Shown: positions 6,965 through 10,442 of the stretch, one piece after another
How positions within the stretch are numbered: the first letter of the stretch is position 1
Layout of the letters: every line of letters begins with the position of its first letter
Assembly (NCBI GenBank): GCA_013152845.1
Contig: JAADFM010000031.1
Location: forward strand, 1-10,442
Length of the DNA: 10,442 nucleotides
Direction: 5' to 3'
Origin: Methanobacteriota archaeon
GTDB taxonomy: Archaea; Hydrothermarchaeota; Hydrothermarchaeia; Hydrothermarchaeales; JAADFM01
The notes under the pieces: generated by a model
Databases searched by the model: none
What the model saw: the letters and a program-made list of their open reading frames with translations, nothing else
What the model was told of the DNA's origin: nothing
Program-made: the position numbers and the translations under genes

Positions 6965-7038
6965 GGAGTGGTAGCTCAGACTGGGAGAGCGCTCGACTGA
7001 AGATCGAGTGGTCGCGAGTTCAAATCTCGCCCACTCCA
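6965..7038 (+). tRNA. tRNA-Phe (GAA)
   Basis: The gene folds into a complete 74-nt cloverleaf. The acceptor stem is GGAGTGG/CCACTCC with discriminator A. The D stem is GCTC/GAGC. The anticodon stem CTCGA/TCGAG encloses loop CTGAAGA, giving anticodon GAA. The T stem GCGAG/CTCGC encloses TTCAAAT. All stems pair perfectly, no intron is present, and CCA is not encoded (TTT follows the discriminator), as is usual in archaea. It is the only plus-strand gene in the window. Confidence 0.97.
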
Positions 7039-7046
7039 TTTGAATC

Positions 7047-7082
7047 CGCCCCTCGCAATGCACTCCGTTATTGCTCGGGGCG
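7047..7082 (+). other. Strong stem-loop between tRNA-Phe and its terminator (possible small RNA or structured trailer)
   Basis: CGCCCC at 7047-7052 pairs with GGGGCG at 7077-7082. Inside it, GCAAT (7055-7059) pairs with ATTGC (7070-7074), separated from the outer stem by a symmetrical TC/TC internal loop and capped by a 10-nt loop. That is 11 base pairs in 36 nt, lying directly between the tRNA and a terminator hairpin. It could be a tRNA trailer structure, a processed small RNA or a palindromic repeat. I recognise no RNA family. Confidence 0.4.
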
Positions 7083-7099
7083 TCTTCACCCAGCACATG

Positions 7100-7126
7100 C
7101 AGTTCGCTGGCGCGAACTGGTTTTTT
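7100..7126 (+). terminator. Hairpin plus T6 terminator downstream of tRNA-Phe
   Basis: CAGTTCGC (7100-7107) and GCGAACTG (7112-7119) form a perfect 8-bp stem with loop TGGC. After one G, six Ts follow (7121-7126). This has the form of a bacterial intrinsic terminator; in archaea the T-run alone can stop the polymerase. It points along the plus strand and so ends the tRNA-Phe transcript. It is not oriented to serve the minus-strand gene that ends at 7178. Confidence 0.65.
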
Positions 7127-7177
7127 CGCTTTCCCTGGCACTTCCGCTATCTTACCAGGGACAACCTGCCGGAAGGA

Positions 7178-7816
7178 CTACTTGATGTACTCCTTGATAT
7201 CCTCCAGGACGTCGATTATGTCCTGGACGAGGTCGGACTGGTCTTTCAGCTTCTCACGGAGGTCCTTGATTTCTGACTTCAGGGACTCCACGTCGTTGCG
7301 GATGGCCTCCACGGCCTCCCCGGTCTGCCTCTTCTGTTCCCTGGCCCTCCTGATATCCTCGCTGATTTCCCTTACCTTCTCCCTCGCGTCCGAAGGTCCT
7401 GTCGTCCCGGCCTCGGCGGGTGTTTCCTGTGTTGGTTCCATCGGGGTCTCCTCCTCTTGGGTTCCTTCTGCTGGGGCACCCTCTTCCTGGGGTCCCTGCT
7501 CCTGCTCTTCCAGCTGGTTGAAAAGACCTGTCTCCTTGGCCGTCTCATAGGCCGCCTTCAGGTCCTCCGAAGCCGCCTCTCCCTGGAAAGGTTCCTCTTC
7601 AGCCGTTATGGCCTCTTCGAGTTCCTCCTCCAGCTCCTCTATCTCGGGTTCACCGGAATTCACTTCCACGAGGGCGGACTGCTCGTCCAGGTCCTGGAAA
7701 AGGTCCGCCCCCCCTGCACCCTCAACGTCCTCCTTCTCAATGGCACCTTCGAGCTCTTCGCTTTCTTCCTTCATCCTCTTGAAGATGTCCGTTGGAAACC
7801 TCTTTCCTTCTGCCAT
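7178..7816 (-). CDS. Acidic coiled-coil protein of unknown function
   Basis: This 212-residue protein belongs to no family I recognise. It has no cysteine, no signal peptide and no membrane segment. Residues 1 to about 105 are helical and very acidic, with runs such as EIEELEEELEEAI. Residues of about 105-142 form a linker rich in Glu, Pro, Gln and Thr. Residues 143-212 show a regular pattern of hydrophobic positions among Arg, Lys, Glu and Asp, typical of a coiled coil (for example VESLKSEIKDLREKL), ending in DVLEDIKEYIK. A scaffold or oligomerising role is plausible, but no function can be given. The ATG at 7816 lies about 26 nt from the centre of a good TATA box, so the mRNA is probably leaderless and the gene has its own promoter. 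The coding strand keeps the G+C-rich bias of its neighbours. Confidence 0.85.
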   Translation of the reverse strand: MAEGKRFPTDIFKRMKEESEELEGAIEKEDVEGAGGADLFQDLDEQSALVEVNSGEPEIEELEEELEEAITAEEEPFQGEAASEDLKAAYETAKETGLFNQLEEQEQGPQEEGAPAEGTQEEETPMEPTQETPAEAGTTGPSDAREKVREISEDIRRAREQKRQTGEAVEAIRNDVESLKSEIKDLREKLKDQSDLVQDIIDVLEDIKEYIK

Positions 7817-7838
7817 ATAACCTAAAGGACTCCAAACA

Positions 7839-7846
7839 ATATAAAA
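7839..7846 (-). promoter_or_regulatory. TATA box of the coiled-coil gene, predicting a leaderless mRNA
   Basis: On the minus strand GAAAGGA precedes TTTTATAT. The centre of the box is 26-27 nt upstream of the ATG at 7816, which is the usual distance from TATA box to transcription start in archaea. Transcription would therefore begin at or next to the start codon. No good ribosome-binding sequence is present, which fits. Confidence 0.6.
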
Positions 7847-7877
7847 TCCTTTCTACTTTATGCGCTATTTTGGCGTG

Positions 7878-8234
7878 TTAATCAAATTCGGCGACAATCT
7901 TGCGGCCTGACAGATGCAGTCGTGTCCTCTCGCCGCCTTCAAGGCCCAAGGCTTCCATAATCTCGTTTGGGAGGATACCTATGACCCACCTCTTGCCGGA
8001 CTTTGTAAGCTTCCGGCTGAATTGCACTTTCGGGGCCCTTTTGATGCCCTTCAGAATCTCCTGGACCTTCTCAACGGTCTCGGCGCTGTGGTACTCCGCA
8101 CCGCATTGTGTGCACCTGTAACCCCTAAGGTTGGTTATCAGGACCTCTTTATCTCCCACATCCACGGAGAACTCGATGTCATCAACCTTTTCTGCGAGCC
8201 CCCCGCATTCAACACACTTCATTGTCTTTTTCAT
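7878..8234 (-). CDS. MqsA/YgiT-type zinc-finger protein with C-terminal AbrB-like domain (predicted antitoxin)
   Basis: This 118-residue protein has an N-terminal YgiT-type zinc finger with Cys7-X2-Cys10 and Cys41-X2-Cys44, enclosing a strand-rich segment. From about residue 72 a swapped-hairpin AbrB/SpoVT-like DNA-binding domain follows (KSGKRWVIGILPNEIMEALGLEGGERTRL). That combination is typical of antitoxins that bind their toxin through the zinc domain and repress their own operon through the DNA-binding domain. Its ATG overlaps the TGA of the upstream DUF4258 gene by 4 nt (ATGA), with GGTGAGAT as ribosome-binding sequence. The toxin-first order matches mqsRA. The antitoxin role is inferred from domains and pairing. 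Confidence 0.82.
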   Translation of the reverse strand: MKKTMKCVECGGLAEKVDDIEFSVDVGDKEVLITNLRGYRCTQCGAEYHSAETVEKVQEILKGIKRAPKVQFSRKLTKSGKRWVIGILPNEIMEALGLEGGERTRLHLSGRKIVAEFD

Positions 8235-8494
8235 TTTATCTCACCAATCGCGGTTATGACCACCATCCCGTTCTCGAATTCGACAACGACCTGACAGTCC
8301 CTCTTGTCCATGCACCATCCCTTGAACTTGTACCGCTTTTTGGGCTGTAGTTCAATTGCTCCGTGAAGGAGTATCAGCCGTATGTCCGCGAGGGTAATCC
8401 CCCTCTGGACCATCCGGAGATGGGCGTGGGGAGTCACGACAAAGTTTTTGGTGTCGAACCTCTCCAAGGCCTTGTCTCTTATGCCTTCATGCAT
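8231..8494 (-). CDS. DUF4258-family protein (predicted toxin)
   Basis: The predicted 87-residue protein carries the DUF4258 pattern: HAHLRMVQRGI at about residues 23-33, then a segment with a conserved glycine, and a C-terminal strand pair, VVVEFENGMVVITAIGE. DUF4258 proteins are small, probably RelE/MqsR-like in fold, and often sit beside YgiT-type zinc-finger antitoxins; enzymatic activity is not established by sequence alone. I chose the ATG at 8494: GAGGT lies 7 nt upstream and the DNA before it turns AT-rich (8505-8540), as a promoter would. The same frame stays open to a GTG at 8638, giving 135 residues with a basic N-terminal extension unlike the family. Confidence 0.75.
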   Translation of the reverse strand: MHEGIRDKALERFDTKNFVVTPHAHLRMVQRGITLADIRLILLHGAIELQPKKRYKFKGWCMDKRDCQVVVEFENGMVVITAIGEIK

Positions 8495-8698
8495 ATCCTT
8501 AACCTCTTTAAATGATTTGTTATTTTCTCTTACTATTCTCTTCAATCCCGCGAACCCTGCTTTCAGCCGCCTCTTTCTCTGAAGCCCACTCGTTTTCCCG
8601 GGGCGGAGTTGCCACAGAGCACGCGTTTGGGATTCCACCCCCTACGTCCCTTGGATTTTTGCGGTCCCGGCAACATACAAAAGACTGTATCACATACC
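8495..8698. other. 204-nt gap: AT-rich promoter-like part and a G+C-rich orphan segment
   Basis: Positions 8505-8540 are AT-rich and contain TTTAAA and AAAATAAC on the minus strand, the latter about 30 nt from the DUF4258 ATG and so a candidate promoter element. Positions 8545-8660 return to high G+C, with frames open on both strands but no recognisable protein, tRNA or rRNA. A weak 5-bp hairpin (ATACA/TGTAT, 8675-8690) with TTTT in its loop follows the 59-codon gene and might end its transcript. Nothing else is evident. Confidence 0.35.
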
Positions 8699-8878
8699 TT
8701 ATGCCTCTTCACCTAGAGAGTCCCTTGGAAAAGTAAGCGCCCCCGAGAACTCCTTCCTGAGTTCGAGGTCCTGGAGGACCTGCATGGCCAGCCGGGTGGC
8801 GGCCTCCCAGTGCTTCATATCCGCCTCGGTGAAGGGTAGCCCGTACCTCATGCAAAACAGCACGCCGAATCTGGGCAT
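8699..8878 (-). CDS. Small hypothetical protein, 59 residues
   Basis: I do not recognise this 59-residue frame. From the ATG at 8878 it reads MPRFGVLFCMRYGLPF, then an amphipathic helix (DMKHWEAATRLAMQVLQDLELRKEF) and a short acidic end. G+C and third-position bias look like the neighbouring genes. The open frame extends upstream to 9004, but that part runs through tRNA-Cys and must be ignored. A weak TATA-like CTATTTTC at 8903-8910 is about 28 nt upstream, so a leaderless mRNA is possible. The length and the lack of a family leave room for chance. Confidence 0.45.
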   Translation of the reverse strand: MPRFGVLFCMRYGLPFTEADMKHWEAATRLAMQVLQDLELRKEFSGALTFPRDSLGEEA

Positions 8879-8951
8879 TGTACCTGAAGGCGTAGCAGTC
8901 GTGAAAATAGCGTTTTTGCGATTTTTACTCAAGGGCTTTAGACCTTTTGTT

Positions 8952-8956
8952 AAAAA
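8952..8956 (-). terminator. T5 run at the 3' end of tRNA-Cys
   Basis: On the minus strand the discriminator T of tRNA-Cys is followed at once by four more Ts and then AAC. Short T-runs end transcription in archaea, so this probably ends the iscS-iscU-tRNA-Cys transcript. Confidence 0.5.
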
Positions 8957-9028
8957 GCCGAGGGGGGGAGTTGAACCCCCATCTGCGGATCTGCAGTCCG
9001 CCACATAAGCCGCTCTGTCACCTCGGGC
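8956..9028 (-). tRNA. tRNA-Cys (GCA), with an irregular acceptor stem
   Basis: The anticodon stem GCGGA/TCCGC encloses CTGCAGA, giving anticodon GCA. The T stem GGGGG/CCCCC encloses TTCAACT and the discriminator is T (U73), as expected for Cys. The D arm has a 3-bp stem (ACA/TGT). The acceptor stem is odd: the 3' strand CCTCGGC would pair with GCCGAGG, but the 5' side reads GCCCGAGG, with one extra C. The result is either a bulged C or, if the tRNA starts one base later, a C1-C72 mismatch. CCA is not encoded. The gene begins 7 nt after the stop codon of the iscU-like gene, with no promoter room between, so it is probably cut from the iscS-iscU transcript. Confidence 0.88.
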
Positions 9029-9035
9029 GTGGATA

Positions 9036-9407
9036 CTACCCGGGATGTTTTTCCAGGTAATCCCTTGCCGCCCTCCTCACGGCCTCGGCCCCCAGGTGGA
9101 TGCACTCCGACTTTGTCTCCGGCAGGGACCCCAGTTCCTTTATCACGTCATCGGTGGTCAGGGCCAGGACCTCCTCCGGGGTCCTGCCTTTTACCAGGTC
9201 GGTGGCAACGCTGGAGGTCACAAGAGCGGCGGCGCAGGCAAAACCCTCGAAGCTGGCGTCCACCACCCTGCCGTCCCTGACCTTGATATAGGCCTTGAGC
9301 TCGTCCTCGCAGATGGTCTCCCTCACCACACCCACACCGTCCGGGTCCTTCATCTTCTCCATGTTATGGGGCTGCCTCAGGTGCTCCAGAATCTTATCAC
9401 TCACCAT
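9036..9407 (-). CDS. Diverged second IscU/NifU-N-like scaffold protein
   Basis: This 123-residue protein is homologous along its whole length to the IscU encoded next to it: DKILEHLRQPHNM against DKLIDHFRNPRNM, then DPDGVG, IKV and TSS blocks. The three cluster cysteines (33, 58, 102) and Asp35 are kept. The surroundings differ: CGD has become CED, GCAAA has become ACAAA, and His101 beside the last cysteine is Glu, so MHCSVLA reads SECIHLG. It may bind an Fe-S cluster with other stability, act as an IscU partner, or deliver sulfur elsewhere. The ATG at 9407 overlaps the end of iscU by 11 nt and has GGGGAGG just upstream; the open frame upstream of it is out-of-frame iscU. tRNA-Cys follows after 7 nt. 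Confidence 0.86.
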   Translation of the reverse strand: MVSDKILEHLRQPHNMEKMKDPDGVGVVRETICEDELKAYIKVRDGRVVDASFEGFACAAALVTSSVATDLVKGRTPEEVLALTTDDVIKELGSLPETKSECIHLGAEAVRRAARDYLEKHPG

Positions 9408-9783
9408 CACCCTCCCCCCTTTTCTTCTTCTCGTAGTCCTCGATGGCGGCATGGAGCCCGTCGGCGGCCAGGACCGAGCAGTGCATCTTTATCGGCGGCA
9501 GGTTCTCAGCCTCCTCTGCCACGTCTTTTTTCGATATCTTCTTGGCCTCCTCCAGGGTCCTGCCCTTGGCCATCTCGGTTATGATACTCGATGTGCCGAT
9601 GGCCGCGGCACACCCGAATGTCTCGAACTTTATGTCCTCTATCCTGTCGTCCTTCACCTTGATGTAGACGTACATCACATCCCCGCAGGCAGGGTTACCC
9701 ACCTTCCCCACCCCATCCGGGTCATCCATGCGGCCCATGTTCCTGGGGTTTCTGAAGTGGTCAATCAGTTTGTCGCTGTACAT
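9397..9783 (-). CDS. iscU: Iron-sulfur cluster assembly scaffold IscU
   Basis: IscU is the scaffold on which Fe-S clusters are built from sulfur supplied by cysteine desulfurase, before transfer to apoproteins such as the Hdr and FrhB proteins encoded nearby. The 128 residues have all active positions: Cys33 and Asp35 (ACGD), Cys58 (FGCAAAIGTSS), and His101-Cys102 (KMHCSVLA). This numbering matches the archaeal three-cysteine scaffolds. The ATG at 9783 is 11 nt after the iscS stop with GAGG 8 nt upstream; the open frame extends further upstream to 9816 but into the desulfurase gene. The C-terminus ends in a Lys/Gly/Glu-rich tail. Confidence 0.95.
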   Translation of the reverse strand: MYSDKLIDHFRNPRNMGRMDDPDGVGKVGNPACGDVMYVYIKVKDDRIEDIKFETFGCAAAIGTSSIITEMAKGRTLEEAKKISKKDVAEEAENLPPIKMHCSVLAADGLHAAIEDYEKKKRGEGDGE

Positions 9784-9794
9784 GATATCATCCT

Positions 9795-10442
9795 CTAATG
9801 GTGGTGGCCTTTCCACTCTGTCTCTTTTTCATAATCTCTGAAATCTTTTTTGAAGGGGGACAGCCTCTTGACGATGCCCGGGAGGTTCTCAAGCACGGCG
9901 TCCACGTCCTCCTCGGTGGTCCCCCTGCCCAGGGTCAGCCGCAGTGAGCCGTGGGCATCCTGGTGCTTCAGGCCGAGGGCGGTCAGGACGTGGCTGGGCT
10001 CCAGGGTGGGTGAGGAACAGGCGCTCCCCGTGGAGGCGCTAATCCCCACGAAATCCAGCTCAAGGATGATGCCCTCGCCCTCGATGAACCTGAACCCCAC
10101 GTTGACGTTCCCCGGAAGCCTCTCCTCGGGATGGCCGTTGAGCCATGAGTTCTCTATCTCCAGGAGGCCCTCGATGAGCCTGTCCCTGAGCTTCACCAGG
10201 CGCCTGGCCTCGGTGTCCATCTCGGCGGCGGCTATCTCGGCGGCCTTCCCGAAACCCACAATGCCGGGGACGTTCTCAGTCCCTGAGCGCAGCCTCCTCT
10301 CCTGGCCCCCGCCGTGGAGGAGGGGCACCACCTTGATGCCGGACCTGATATAGAGGGCGCCTATGCCCTTGGGGCCGTACATCTTGTGGGCAGACATCGA
10401 GAGGAGGTCCACCCCCAGCTCATTGACATCTATGGGCACGTG
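9795..10442 (-). CDS. iscS: Cysteine desulfurase (IscS/NifS), N-terminus beyond the window
   Basis: This PLP enzyme takes sulfur from L-cysteine as a persulfide and passes it to IscU. Only the C-terminal 215 codons are present. The frame is open at the right edge, and the methionine near it (at 10439) is internal, in the conserved [21 protein letters not shown] block that carries the PLP-binding lysine. [20 protein letters not shown] follows. The catalytic cysteine lies in STGSACSS with a short loop, as in group I IscS-type enzymes. The end of the protein is a charged tail finishing in Lys-Gly-His-His-His, an unusual natural triple-His end. Direct linkage to iscU supports a role in Fe-S cluster assembly, and perhaps also in tRNA thiolation. 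Confidence 0.94.
   Translation of the reverse strand, partial: HVPIDVNELGVDLLSMSAHKMYGPKGIGALYIRSGIKVVPLLHGGGQERRLRSGTENVPGIVGFGKAAEIAAAEMDTEARRLVKLRDRLIEGLLEIENSWLNGHPEERLPGNVNVGFRFIEGEGIILELDFVGISASTGSACSSPTLEPSHVLTALGLKHQDAHGSLRLTLGRGTTEEDVDAVLENLPGIVKRLSPFKKDFRDYEKETEWKGHHH

Noticed and set aside
7178..7816. Coiled-coil protein as an archaellum accessory (FlaC/D-like) protein
   Set aside because: The heptad C-terminus is suggestive, but no family motif and no archaellum genes are nearby.
8879..9004. Longer version of the 59-residue orphan, starting at 9004
   Set aside because: The extension is encoded by the tRNA-Cys gene itself and its trailer.
1..10442. Pyrrolysine or selenocysteine recoding, as in some methanogens
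   Set aside because: TAG ends at least four genes at natural positions (HdrD-like, coiled-coil, iscU-like, iscS), and no in-frame TGA interrupts hdrA, frhB or the other redox genes.
1..10442. CRISPR array, insertion sequence or phage genes
   Set aside because: No regularly spaced repeats, transposase motifs, terminal repeats or phage proteins are visible on either strand.

Overview
This window comes from an archaeon with G+C-rich genes. The evidence is an Mtd enzyme specific to F420 and tetrahydromethanopterin, two tRNA genes that do not encode their CCA ends, TATA-type boxes in the AT-rich gaps, short or absent leaders, and an archaeal-type IscS/IscU set. The organism uses F420 and H4MPT chemistry. 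No mcr or other diagnostic methanogenesis gene is visible, so it could be a methanogen, a methane or alkane oxidiser, or a Wood-Ljungdahl archaeon of the Archaeoglobi or Thermoplasmata type. I cannot place it further. All protein genes lie on the minus strand; tRNA-Phe is the only plus-strand gene.

The right edge (10442 down to 8956) is an iron-sulfur assembly operon. It holds the C-terminal part of a cysteine desulfurase, a canonical IscU scaffold, a diverged second IscU-like protein, and a tRNA-Cys that begins only 7 nt after the last stop codon. Then come a 59-codon orphan, a gap of about 200 nt, a two-gene toxin-antitoxin-like module (DUF4258 protein, then a zinc-finger/AbrB protein), and an acidic coiled-coil protein that appears to be translated from a leaderless transcript.

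The middle (7177 down to 5615) holds the plus-strand tRNA-Phe, followed by a structured segment and a bacterial-looking hairpin/T-run terminator. The divergent neighbour is a DEAD-box RNA helicase whose leader contains a perfect hairpin.

The left half (5614 down to 1) is one tightly packed redox operon: mtd, hdrC, hdrB, a fused HdrC-HdrB protein (HdrD-like), an FrhB-family F420 oxidoreductase and hdrA (cut by the window edge). Junctions are 4-nt overlaps, direct abutment, or gaps of 15-19 nt. The likely reading is a soluble, F420-linked, flavin-based bifurcating or confurcating heterodisulfide reductase complex, co-expressed with the C1 enzyme that makes or uses F420H2. The most notable points are the second, fused disulfide-reductase-type subunit, a Cys-to-Glu change at a predicted cluster ligand of FrhB, the diverged IscU paralogue, tRNA-Cys linked to the sulfur-transfer operon, and the structured RNA segment behind tRNA-Phe.
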